From an uncultured Eubacterium sp. (GTDB lineage Bacteria > Bacillota > Clostridia > Lachnospirales > Lachnospiraceae): a DNA stretch of 64,000 nt. The stretch is taken from contig URKY01000009.1 of the NCBI GenBank assembly GCA_900548465.1, positions 1-64,000 on the forward strand, written 5' to 3'. A program made the translations under genes and the position numbers. The notes under the pieces are model-generated. The model had not been told where the DNA came from. It saw nothing but the letters and a program-made list of their open reading frames with translations, and did no database searches. Positions 53,340 to 61,570 of this stretch are shown here, in pieces (the first letter of the stretch is position 1; every line of letters starts with the position of its first letter).

Positions 53340-54392
53340 CTATTTGTTAGCTTCTGCAGCCTTAATTGCTTCTGTAAGCTGTGGAACAATCTTGTTTAAG
53401 TCTCCTACAATACCGTAATCAGCTACATCGAAGATTGGAGCATCTTCGTCTTTGTTGATTGCGATGATGAGATCTGATTCTTCCATACCTGCGACATGCT
53501 GGATTGCTCCAGAAATACCGATTGCAAAGTAAACCTGTGGACGAACTGTTTTACCTGTCTGTCCAACCTGTCTGTCTACAGGTAACCAACCGTTATCTGT
53601 TACAGCTCTTGAACATGAAACTTCACCACCAAGAACTTTTGCAAGATCTTCAAGAAGTTTGAAGTTTTCAGCTGAACCAACACCACGTCCACCTGATACT
53701 AAGATCTTAGCATCCATAATGTCAACTGTTTCTGTTACAGCCTTAACAACTTCTTTGATTTCAACATATTTGTTGTTCTTTTCTAACTTAGCGTCAAAGT
53801 TAATAACTTCTGCCTTTGCGCCCGGCTTTGGATCAGCCTTCTGCATAACACCGGCACGTACTGTAGCCATCTGTGGTCTGTGATCAGGACATGCGATTGT
53901 AGCGATTGTGTTTCCACCAAATGCAGGACGAGTCATAAGAAGCTGATTGTGCTTCTGTTCTTTTCCAGGGATTGGGTTGATTGGGAAATCACCAATCTCA
54001 AGTAATGTACAGTCAGCTGTAAGACCTGTTGCAACTCTTGCTGAAACTGTAGGTCCTAAATCTCTACCGATTGCTGTAGCTCCTACTAACATGATTTCAG
54101 GTTTGAATTCGTTAATAACAGCTGTTAAAGCCTGAGCATATGGCTCTGTTCTATATGTTTCAAGTTCAGGATCATCAACTACGATTACCTTGTCAGCACC
54201 ATATTCTGCTAACTGGTCAACCAAGTTTCCAACGTTTGATCCAAGAAGTACTGCTGTAACTTCTGTATTTAATGGTTTTGCGAGTCTTCCTGCTTCTCCA
54301 AGTAACTCGAATGCGATTCCGCTTAATTCGTTATCTACCTGCTGAGCGAAGACATATACGCCTTTATAATCTTCTAAATTAATGTTCTGCAT
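53340..54392 (-). CDS. etfA: Electron transfer flavoprotein, alpha subunit
   Basis: The 350-residue FAD protein has the N-terminal ETF fold (GVYVFAQQVDNELSGIAFEL) and the C-terminal FAD-binding region. The latter contains VSGGRGVGSAENFKLLEDLA, GWLPVDRQVGQTGKTVRP, YFAIGISGAIQHVAGM and INKDEDAPIFDVADYGIVGD. With EtfB and Bcd it forms the flavin-based electron-bifurcating crotonyl-CoA reductase that also reduces ferredoxin. AGAGGAG precedes the ATG. It is the last gene of the butyrate operon, ending at a strong terminator. Confidence 0.97.
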   Translation of the reverse strand: MQNINLEDYKGVYVFAQQVDNELSGIAFELLGEAGRLAKPLNTEVTAVLLGSNVGNLVDQLAEYGADKVIVVDDPELETYRTEPYAQALTAVINEFKPEIMLVGATAIGRDLGPTVSARVATGLTADCTLLEIGDFPINPIPGKEQKHNQLLMTRPAFGGNTIATIACPDHRPQMATVRAGVMQKADPKPGAKAEVINFDAKLEKNNKYVEIKEVVKAVTETVDIMDAKILVSGGRGVGSAENFKLLEDLAKVLGGEVSCSRAVTDNGWLPVDRQVGQTGKTVRPQVYFAIGISGAIQHVAGMEESDLIIAINKDEDAPIFDVADYGIVGDLNKIVPQLTEAIKAAEANK

Positions 54393-54411
54393 AATTATAA
54401 TCTCCTCTCTA

Positions 54412-55200
54412 CTAAATAACGTGCTTTGTTAATAATTTATCCATGATATAATCAACTGCTTCTTCAGGTGAATCAGGTGTAACCTTTTCTCCTGCGCCCT
54501 TACGAACTTTATCTGAAGCTTTAGCAATCTTTGTAGGTGAACCCATAAGACCAAGGTCTCCGTCGTTTACATCTACAAGATCTTTTCTTCCCCAAGTTGT
54601 AATTTCTGCATCACATGCATCAAAAATTCCACCAGGAGTCATATATCTAGGATCATTTAATTCTGAAAGTGCTGTAATAAGAACAGGCATCTTAGCTTTT
54701 AACATATGATGTCTATCTTCATACTGTCTCTTAACAATTACGCTATCTCCATCAACTTCAATGCCTTCAGCATATGAAATCACAGGAATTCCAAGATGTT
54801 CAGCAATCTGTGGTCCAACCTGAGCTGTATCACCGTCGATAGCCTGACGTCCTGTAATAATGATGTCGTAATCCTTAATGTTTCTGATAGCACCGGCAAT
54901 TGTTGTTGATGTTGCCCAAGTATCGGCACCACCTAAAACTCTGTCTGTTACTAAGATTCCGTTGTCAGCTCCCATAGCCATAGCTTCACGAAGAACATCT
55001 TCAGCCTTTGGAAGTCCCATTGTAAGAACTGTAACTTCTGCTCCGTACTGATCTTTTAATCTAAGTGCTGCTTCAAGACCTGCTTTATCATCAGGGTTCA
55101 TAATTGTAAGCATTGCAGCTCTATTTAATGTACCATCTGGGTTGAACTGAACTCCACCCTTTGTATCAGGTACCTGCTTTATACATACGATAATTTTCAC
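54412..55200 (-). CDS. etfB: Electron transfer flavoprotein, beta subunit
   Basis: The 262-residue partner of EtfA has KIIVCIKQVPDTKGGVQFNP, the AMP/FAD-binding VLTMGLPKAEDVLREAMAMG, and ITGRQAIDGDTAQVGPQIAE, the segment that in bifurcating ETFs holds the second FAD. It starts with GTG at 55200, with GGAGG eight bases ahead. It stands between bcd and etfA, separated by 15 and 19 bp. Confidence 0.97.
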   Translation of the reverse strand: MKIIVCIKQVPDTKGGVQFNPDGTLNRAAMLTIMNPDDKAGLEAALRLKDQYGAEVTVLTMGLPKAEDVLREAMAMGADNGILVTDRVLGGADTWATSTTIAGAIRNIKDYDIIITGRQAIDGDTAQVGPQIAEHLGIPVISYAEGIEVDGDSVIVKRQYEDRHHMLKAKMPVLITALSELNDPRYMTPGGIFDACDAEITTWGRKDLVDVNDGDLGLMGSPTKIAKASDKVRKGAGEKVTPDSPEEAVDYIMDKLLTKHVI

Positions 55201-55215
55201 GATTAGTACCTCCTA

Positions 55216-56373
55216 TTACTTTAATAAGTTTGCAGAGATTACCATACGTTGAACTTCTGAAGTACCTTCGTAGATTTCTGTAATCTTAGCATCTCTCATC
55301 ATTCTTTCAACGTCATATTCTCTGATATAACCATAACCACCATGTAACTGAACAGCCTTAGTTGTAACTTCCATTGCAACTTCTGCTGCGTATAACTTAG
55401 CCTGAGCAGCTTCAAAAGAGTATGTCTTCTGTGTAGCCTTAGCCATAGCTGCCTTGTAAACCAACAACTTAGCAGCTTCAACCTTAGTAGCCATATCTGC
55501 TAACTGGAACTGTGTATTCTGGAACTGTCCGATTGATCTTCCGAACTGTTTTCTTTCCTTTACATATTCGATAGTTGTTTCAAGTGCACCTTCTGCAAGA
55601 CCAAGAGCCTGTGCAGCGATACCAATACGTCCACCATCAAGTGTGTGCATTGCGATGTTGAAACCTTTACCCTTCTTACCAAGTAAGTTTTCAGCAGGGA
55701 TACGACAATCTTCAAAGATTAATTCGTATGTAGCTGAACCACGGATACCCATCTTCTTTTCCTTTGTACCAAATGTAAATCCAGGTGTTCCTTTTTCAAC
55801 AATGAATGCTGAAATTTCTTTCATCATTCTGCCACGCTTTTCAACTTTACCTGTTACAGCGATTACGATGTAAACGTCTGCATATTTACCATTTGTGATG
55901 AAACATTTAGAACCGTTTAATACCCATTCATTAGTAGCTTCATCAAATACAGCCTTTGTCTGCTGTCCCTGAGCGTCTGTACCTGCACCAGGTTCTGTAA
56001 GACCAAAAGCACCTAATTTCTCACCCTTTGCAAGAGGAGTTACATATTTCTTTTTCTGTTCTTCTGTACCAAATGTCATGATTGGGTCAATACAAAGTGA
56101 TGTATGAGCTGATACGATAACACCTGTAGTACCACAAACTTTTGATAATTCTTCAACACACATAGCGTATGTTAAAGGATCACATCCCTGACCACCATAT
56201 TCCTTAGGAACAGGAATACCAAGGAAACCATATTTTGCCATCTTTTCAACTGTCTCTACAGGAAACTGTTCATTTTCATCTGTTTCCTGAGCAAGAGGCT
56301 TAACTTCGTTTTCTGCAAATTCTTTGAAAAGTGTTCTAGCCATTTCATGTTTTTTGCTTAAAGTAAAATCCAT
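55216..56373 (-). CDS. bcd: Butyryl-CoA dehydrogenase (acyl-CoA dehydrogenase family)
   Basis: The 385-residue flavoenzyme has all three ACAD domains. Marks are [18 protein letters not shown], the [18 protein letters not shown] segment, [40 protein letters not shown] and the catalytic Glu in [10 protein letters not shown]. It reduces crotonyl-CoA to butyryl-CoA using NADH through EtfAB, with energy saved as reduced ferredoxin. GGAGG precedes the ATG, and etfB follows after 15 bp. Confidence 0.97.
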   Translation of the reverse strand: MDFTLSKKHEMARTLFKEFAENEVKPLAQETDENEQFPVETVEKMAKYGFLGIPVPKEYGGQGCDPLTYAMCVEELSKVCGTTGVIVSAHTSLCIDPIMTFGTEEQKKKYVTPLAKGEKLGAFGLTEPGAGTDAQGQQTKAVFDEATNEWVLNGSKCFITNGKYADVYIVIAVTGKVEKRGRMMKEISAFIVEKGTPGFTFGTKEKKMGIRGSATYELIFEDCRIPAENLLGKKGKGFNIAMHTLDGGRIGIAAQALGLAEGALETTIEYVKERKQFGRSIGQFQNTQFQLADMATKVEAAKLLVYKAAMAKATQKTYSFEAAQAKLYAAEVAMEVTTKAVQLHGGYGYIREYDVERMMRDAKITEIYEGTSEVQRMVISANLLK

Positions 56374-56406
56374 TTATCTTTCCTCCACATTTATTGTTTG
56401 CTCTAA

Positions 56407-57279
56407 TTACTGAGCGTCAACTGGTGTCTTAGTACGGTCTGCGTTATATACGTAGAATCCCTTACCTGATTTAACACCAAGGTTTCCACCTCTAACCATC
56501 TTACGGATTAATGGACATGCACGATATTTGCTATCGCCTGTCTCATTGTAAAGTACATCCATAATAGCAAGGCAGATATCTAAACCAACGAAATCACCTA
56601 ATTCAAGCGGTCCCATTGGATGATTAGCACCAAGCTTCATTGCAGCATCAATACCTGCGATATCTGAAACACCTTCCATCTTAATGAAAGCAGCTTCGTT
56701 AATCATTGGGATTAAGATTCTGTTTACTACGAATCCGGCAGCTTCATTTACCTGTACAGGTGTCTTACCGATTTCTTTAGCAATCTTAATGATTTCTGCA
56801 ACTGTTTCGTCAGGTGTGTTTACGCCTGCGATAACTTCTACTAATTTCATTCTGTCAGCAGGATTGAAGAAATGCATACCAATCATAGGACGTGTAAGAC
56901 CATTTCCAATCTCTGTGATAGAAAGTGAAGATGTATTTGAAGCGAAGATACATTCAGGCTTACAGATCTTGTCTAATTCAGCAAATGTTGTCTTCTTAAC
57001 TTCCATATTTTCAAAAGCAGCTTCTACGATTAAATCGCAATCAGCACATAAGTCTTCCTTAAGACCCGGTGTGATGCTTGCAAGGATTCCATCAACCTGC
57101 TCCTGTGTCATTTTTTCTTTCTGTACAAGTCTTGCATATCCTTTTGCAATCTTGTCTTTTCCGCCTTCAGCCCACTCCTGCTTGATGTCACATAAAGCTA
57201 CTGTGTATCCATCAACCTGAGCAAAAGCCTTTGCGATTCCCTGGCCCATTGTGCCGGCACCAATTACTCCAACTTTCAT
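56407..57279 (-). CDS. hbd: 3-hydroxybutyryl-CoA dehydrogenase
   Basis: The 290-residue enzyme begins with the dinucleotide-binding VGVIGAGTMGQGIAKAFAQ. It has FASNTSSLSITEIG, the catalytic His in MIGMHFFNPADRMKLVEV, and NEAAGFVVNRILIPMINEA in the dimer domain. It reduces acetoacetyl-CoA to 3-hydroxybutyryl-CoA. ATG 57279, with GGAGG nine bases ahead, is the start; the open frame extends five codons further to a TTG that lies in the ribosome binding site. A short hairpin (GTGG-CGAA-CCAC) lies in the gap to crt. Confidence 0.97.
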   Translation of the reverse strand: MKVGVIGAGTMGQGIAKAFAQVDGYTVALCDIKQEWAEGGKDKIAKGYARLVQKEKMTQEQVDGILASITPGLKEDLCADCDLIVEAAFENMEVKKTTFAELDKICKPECIFASNTSSLSITEIGNGLTRPMIGMHFFNPADRMKLVEVIAGVNTPDETVAEIIKIAKEIGKTPVQVNEAAGFVVNRILIPMINEAAFIKMEGVSDIAGIDAAMKLGANHPMGPLELGDFVGLDICLAIMDVLYNETGDSKYRACPLIRKMVRGGNLGVKSGKGFYVYNADRTKTPVDAQ

Positions 57280-57345
57280 CTTATTTTCCTCCAAGATAAT
57301 TTATATTTGTGGCGAACCACATTTTGTTGTAAATCCCACTAAGAA

Positions 57346-58137
57346 TTAGCAATTCTTAAATGGTACTACTTTCAACTTCTTTTCTTTGTCTTTTTCAAGG
57401 AAGTTACCCATTCCTGCTTTCTGATCTTCTGTTTCGAAGCAGCTTCCGAATAATTTTTCCTCAATTACAATTGCATCATCCATTTTTTCGCTGATACCAT
57501 CGTTGATAGCCTTCTTACATGCTCTGACAGCGATAGGTGCATTTTTAGCAATTCCTGATGCAAGTTTCTTAGCAGCATCCATAAGTTCTTCCTGTGGATA
57601 AACTGCATTTACAAGACCGATTCTGTAAGCTTCATCAGCCTTGATATTTCTTGCTGTGTAAATCATCTGCTTAGCCATTCCAAGACCTACCACTCTTGCA
57701 AGTCTCTGTGTTCCACCAAATCCAGGTGTAATTCCAAGACCTACTTCAGGCTGTCCGAAAATAGCATTTTCTGAACAGATTCTAATATCACAACTCATTG
57801 ATATTTCACATCCTCCACCAAGTGCAAATCCGTTAACGGCTGCGATTACAGGTATTGGGAATGTTTCTAACTTTCTGAATACATCATTTCCTTTTTTACC
57901 GAAAGCTTCGCCTTCAGCTTTTGTAAGTGTTGACATTTCTCCGATATCAGCACCTGCAACAAATGATTTTTCGCCTGCACCTGTAAGAATTAATGCTCTT
58001 GTTTCATCAACATTGATTGAATCCAAAGTAGCGTCTAATTCATCAAGAACCTGGCTGTTTAATGCATTTAATGCCTTTGGACGGTTAATTGTAATAACTC
58101 CAACAAATCCATCCTGTTCATAAGTAATAAATTCCAT
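57346..58137 (-). CDS. crt: Crotonase (3-hydroxybutyryl-CoA dehydratase)
   Basis: The 263-residue enoyl-CoA hydratase family protein has ITINRPKALNALNSQVLDEL, the oxyanion segment FVAGADIGEMSTL, and the two catalytic Glu regions GFALGGGCEISMSCD and FGQPEVGLGITPGFGGTQRL. It removes water from 3-hydroxybutyryl-CoA to give crotonyl-CoA. AAGGAG precedes the ATG. It follows thlA across a 122-bp gap that holds a terminator-like hairpin and a palindrome, so expression may differ from thlA. Confidence 0.97.
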   Translation of the reverse strand: MEFITYEQDGFVGVITINRPKALNALNSQVLDELDATLDSINVDETRALILTGAGEKSFVAGADIGEMSTLTKAEGEAFGKKGNDVFRKLETFPIPVIAAVNGFALGGGCEISMSCDIRICSENAIFGQPEVGLGITPGFGGTQRLARVVGLGMAKQMIYTARNIKADEAYRIGLVNAVYPQEELMDAAKKLASGIAKNAPIAVRACKKAINDGISEKMDDAIVIEEKLFGSCFETEDQKAGMGNFLEKDKEKKLKVVPFKNC

Positions 58138-58187
58138 ATCACTTCTCCTTTTATAATAATAATTGCCTATTGATTATAGCAATTTGG

Positions 58188-58203
58188 CATGTTATTTAAC
58201 ATG
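58188..58203. promoter_or_regulatory. Palindrome upstream of crt
   Basis: CATGTTA-TT-TAACATG has perfect 7-base arms. It resembles a Rex half-site pair but with a shorter spacer than the accepted TTGTTAA-N4-TTAACAA form, so its role is unclear. Confidence 0.35.
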
Positions 58204-58218
58204 TCAGGACACAACAAA

Positions 58219-58248
58219 CCGGTTTGAAAGAAAACTCTTTCAAACCAG
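58219..58248 (-). terminator. Hairpin after thlA, partial terminator
   Basis: On the minus strand CTGGTTTGAAAG pairs with CTTTCAAACCGG (one G-U) and is followed by TTTGTTGTG, a weak U-tract. It lies just after the thlA stop and should lower transcription into crt. Confidence 0.6.
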
Positions 58249-58259
58249 TGTATTTTTTA

Positions 58260-59444
58260 TTAGTCTCTTTCAACGATTGTTGAGCAGCCCATTCCACCAC
58301 CGATACAAAGTGTAGCAAGACCCTTCTTAGCGTCTCTTTTCTGCATTTCGTGAAGTAATGTTACAAGAATTCTACATCCTGATGCTCCAACCGGATGTCC
58401 AAGTGCAATAGCACCACCGTTAACATTAACCTTGCTCATGTCAAATCCAAGGTCTCTTGCAACTGCAACTGACTGTGCTGCGAAAGCTTCGTTTGCTTCG
58501 ATTAAGTCCATATCATCAACTGTAAGTCCTGTCTTTTCCATAACCTTTCTTGTTGATGCAACAGGTCCAACACCCATAATTTCAGGTGCAACACCGCCAA
58601 GCGCTCCGCCAACGAATGTAGCCATTGGTGTAACGCCTAATTCTTTAGCTTTTTCTTCGCTCATAACTACAACAGCTGCTGCTCCATCATTAATACCTGA
58701 TGCATTACCTGCAGTAACAACACCATCAGGCTTTCCTGAACAACATCTTAACTTACCAAGTGATTCAGCAGTTGTTCCTGCTCTTGGTCCTTCATCTGTA
58801 TCTACTACAATATCGCCCTTTCTGTTCTTAACAACTACAGGTACGATTTCATCTTTGAATTTTCCTTCAGCCATCGCCTTTTCGCACTTCTGCTGTGAAT
58901 TAGCTGAAAATTCATCTAATTCTTCTCTTGAAATATTCCACTGTTCTGCAACATTTTCAGCTGTAATCATCATGTGGTAATTGTTGAATGCATCTGTTAA
59001 AGCATCATTTACCATTGTATCAACTAATGTTCCGTTGTTCATTCTGTAACCAAATCTAGCCTTTGGAAGTGCAAATGGTGCCATTGACATGCTTTCCATA
59101 CCACCTGCAACAACGATATCAGCATCTCCAGCCTTAATCATCTGTGCAGCCATGTTTACGCAGTTAAGACCTGAACCACAAACAACGTTAACTGTAACAG
59201 CCGGTGTTTCAATTGGAAGTCCAGCCTTAATTGAAGCCTGACGAGCTACGTTCTGTCCAAGACCTGCCTGGATAACACAACCCATGTATACGTGATCTAC
59301 CTGTTCCTTAGGTACGCCTGCTCTCTTAAGAGCTTCTGCGATAACGATTGAACCTAACTCTGTAGCTGGAGTTGTGCTTAATGCTCCACCCATTTTTCCG
59401 ATTGCTGTACGGCATGCGCCTGCAATAACTACTTTCTTTGACAT
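58260..59444 (-). CDS. thlA: Acetyl-CoA acetyltransferase (thiolase)
   Basis: The 394-residue biosynthetic thiolase condenses two acetyl-CoA to acetoacetyl-CoA. It has the nucleophile Cys89 in [49 protein letters not shown] with the catalytic His, and the second Cys in [17 protein letters not shown] precedes the ATG. It is the first gene of the thlA-crt-hbd-bcd-etfB-etfA operon, and its promoter overlaps a Rex-type operator. Confidence 0.98.
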   Translation of the reverse strand: MSKKVVIAGACRTAIGKMGGALSTTPATELGSIVIAEALKRAGVPKEQVDHVYMGCVIQAGLGQNVARQASIKAGLPIETPAVTVNVVCGSGLNCVNMAAQMIKAGDADIVVAGGMESMSMAPFALPKARFGYRMNNGTLVDTMVNDALTDAFNNYHMMITAENVAEQWNISREELDEFSANSQQKCEKAMAEGKFKDEIVPVVVKNRKGDIVVDTDEGPRAGTTAESLGKLRCCSGKPDGVVTAGNASGINDGAAAVVVMSEEKAKELGVTPMATFVGGALGGVAPEIMGVGPVASTRKVMEKTGLTVDDMDLIEANEAFAAQSVAVARDLGFDMSKVNVNGGAIALGHPVGASGCRILVTLLHEMQKRDAKKGLATLCIGGGMGCSTIVERD

Positions 59445-59490
59445 AATAAAATTCCTCCATATATTTAAATTTTTTTAAAAGAATTCAACT

Positions 59491-59527
59491 TTGTTATAAT
59501 TTTAACAAATTAATTTTTCTTTGTCTA
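59491..59527 (-). promoter_or_regulatory. thlA promoter overlapped by a Rex-type operator
   Basis: The minus strand has TAGACA (59522-59527) and TAAAAT (59499-59504) with a 17-base spacer. TTGTTA-TAATTT-TAACAA at 59491-59508 differs from the clostridial Rex consensus TTGTTAA-N4-TTAACAA at one base and covers the -10 box. Rex represses fermentation genes when NADH is low, so this would tie butyrate synthesis to redox state. No rex gene is in the window. Confidence 0.65.
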
Positions 59528-59552
59528 GTAAAATACTAAAAAATTTGTCAAA

Positions 59553-60359
59553 TTAATTTGTTTTTGTTTTCAATGCTACATATAATTCTGTATTTGTCAG
59601 ACATCTGTAAGGAGTAACAAATAAAATTGACAATATTCCGGATGTCAGAGAAGCAAGAATAACCCATCCTATAAATGATATATCCAATACAAAAGCATCC
59701 CACTTTTCTCTGTACATAAGCTGTTTTGTTCCGGCAAATGCATCTTTGAAACTTATATCCGGATTTTCTGCAAGAATGTATGGAATCATTCTGTATTCAT
59801 ATGCCTTAATTATTCCAGGAATAATAAACAGAAGTGACCATAATCCAATAAACAGTTTCTGACAAAACATTATCTTAACGGTGTTTATATACCCATCTGT
59901 GAAACAACTGACAATTTCTTTTATTTCAGGTTTTCCTGTTCTGTTCATTAAGAACCATCTTCTACAGCCAATCTCTATAGGTGCAAAAATAAATGCTGAA
60001 AAAACTATATAAGCAACTGCCATTAACAAACCTAATAACATAATCATCTGAATTTTGAACCAGTCAATATTTTTCATTACGTTATACATTTCCTGGTTTA
60101 TCTGATTGTATGTGTCAAAAAAGTTCTTTCTGAAAATCTGTGCTGCCATAGTTCCATCAGAAATGTCTCCTGAAGGCATTTTCATATTTTCCATGCTTTT
60201 TTCCATAACACTTGAACTGTAATCATTAAGGCGGGCATTAATTGTAGCTGATACACCACCTGATACCAACGCCAGAATAAATGCCACCAGAACAATCCGC
60301 CAGTAATTTTTCATTAATAATTTCTTTGCATTAGCCTTTAGTCCTATTCTTGTCCACAT
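59553..60359 (-). CDS. DUF975-family membrane protein
   Basis: The 268-residue protein has about five or six hydrophobic spans. Family-like marks are the N-terminal LKANAKKLLMKNYWRIVLVAFI, the internal FIFAPIEIGCRRWFL, LLFIIPGIIKAYEYRMIPYILAENPDISFKDAF and the ending VTPYRCLTNTELYV. These match what I know as DUF975. Function is unknown; relatives are probably membrane-shaping or transport-associated. GGAGGC precedes the ATG. It follows ilvE by 75 bp, across a weak hairpin. Confidence 0.85.
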   Translation of the reverse strand: MWTRIGLKANAKKLLMKNYWRIVLVAFILALVSGGVSATINARLNDYSSSVMEKSMENMKMPSGDISDGTMAAQIFRKNFFDTYNQINQEMYNVMKNIDWFKIQMIMLLGLLMAVAYIVFSAFIFAPIEIGCRRWFLMNRTGKPEIKEIVSCFTDGYINTVKIMFCQKLFIGLWSLLFIIPGIIKAYEYRMIPYILAENPDISFKDAFAGTKQLMYREKWDAFVLDISFIGWVILASLTSGILSILFVTPYRCLTNTELYVALKTKTN

Positions 60360-60392
60360 ACTGCCTCCGTAAAATTCTGTTTTATTTACACA

Positions 60393-60425
60393 ATAAGCCC
60401 GCCTACTGTACGTAAGCGGACTTAT
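60393..60425 (-). terminator. Hairpin after ilvE, possible terminator
   Basis: ATAAGTCCGC and GCGGGCTTAT pair over 10 bases (one G-U) around a 13-nt loop. The following TGTGTAAAT is a poor U-tract, so read-through into the DUF975 gene is likely. Confidence 0.5.
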
Positions 60426-60434
60426 GTAAGTTTA

Positions 60435-61460
60435 TTACTTTATTTCAACTAACCATCCTTCAGGAGCTTCAATTCGTCCCATCTGGATTCCTGTTAATGT
60501 ATCGTAGAGTTTCTTTGTGATTTCACCCATTTCTTCCATGCCACTTGGAAAACAGATTTCCTTTCCATGGTCAACAATCTTTCCAACAGGTGAAATAACT
60601 GCTGCAGTACCGCAAAGACCACATTCTGCAAAATCTTTTAATTCATCAACATATACTTCTCTTTCTTCAACTTCAAGTCCAAGATAATCTTTTGCAACTG
60701 TCATAAGTGAACGTCTTGTAATAGATGGTAAAATACTATCTGATTTAGGTGTTACTACCTTATGATCCTTTGTTACGAAGATGAAGTTTGCTCCACCTGT
60801 TTCTTCAACTTTTGTTCTTGTAGCTGCATCAAGATACATATTTTCATCATATCCTTCAGCGTGAGCTGTAACTATGGCATGAAGACTCATTGCATAGTTA
60901 AGTCCTGCCTTGATATGTCCTGTTCCGTGAGGTGCTGCTCTGTCAAAATCACTAATCTTGATTGTAATAGGTTTAGCACCACCTTTGAAGTAAGGTCCTA
61001 CAGGTGTAGTCAGTATTCTGAACTGATATTCATCTGCCGGCTTAACACCGATAACTGCTGAACTACCAAACATGTAAGGTCTAACGTAAAGTGTAGCTCC
61101 CGAACCATATGGTGGAACGTATTCTTTATTAGCATTAATTGTTTTAACAATTGCTTCTACAAACTTGTCTTCCGGATATACCGGCATTTCAAGTCTTCTT
61201 GCAGAATTTGCAAAACGTTCTGCATTTAAATCAGGACGGAATGTAACTATACGACCATCTTCAGTTGTATATGCCTTCATTCCTTCGAAAACTGTCTGAG
61301 CATATTGTAATACTCCGGCACATTCGTTAATGACAACATTTGCATCCTCTGTCAATTCTCCTTCGTCCCATTTGCCGTCTTTGAAGTTTGATACAAATCT
61401 CTTGTCCGTCTGTATATAACCGAATCCGAGATTTGCCCAGTCAATATTCTTCTTGTCCAT
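60435..61460 (-). CDS. ilvE: Branched-chain amino acid aminotransferase
   Basis: The 341-residue class IV PLP enzyme is of the long, eukaryote-like BCAT type. It has QTVFEGMKAYTTEDG, RPYMFGSSAVIGV, the PLP lysine in GHIKAGLNYA (Lys184), VEETGGANFIFV and CGLCGTAAVISPVG. It carries out the last step of Leu, Ile and Val synthesis and the first of their breakdown. GGAGG precedes the ATG. No other ilv or leu genes are adjacent. Confidence 0.95.
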   Translation of the reverse strand: MDKKNIDWANLGFGYIQTDKRFVSNFKDGKWDEGELTEDANVVINECAGVLQYAQTVFEGMKAYTTEDGRIVTFRPDLNAERFANSARRLEMPVYPEDKFVEAIVKTINANKEYVPPYGSGATLYVRPYMFGSSAVIGVKPADEYQFRILTTPVGPYFKGGAKPITIKISDFDRAAPHGTGHIKAGLNYAMSLHAIVTAHAEGYDENMYLDAATRTKVEETGGANFIFVTKDHKVVTPKSDSILPSITRRSLMTVAKDYLGLEVEEREVYVDELKDFAECGLCGTAAVISPVGKIVDHGKEICFPSGMEEMGEITKKLYDTLTGIQMGRIEAPEGWLVEIK

Positions 61461-61570
61461 CTTTAATTCCTCCGTATCTCGTTAATATAAATAAACGTCA
61501 TTTTTCAGTCTGACCTCTTTAAATATACTACTATTTTTTTTTACGGTCAATAAACTATATATTCATTTTA

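Noticed and set aside
58188-58203. Rex operator upstream of crt
   Set aside because: The half-sites are only two bases apart, shorter than the four-base spacer of known Rex sites, so it is listed only as a palindrome.
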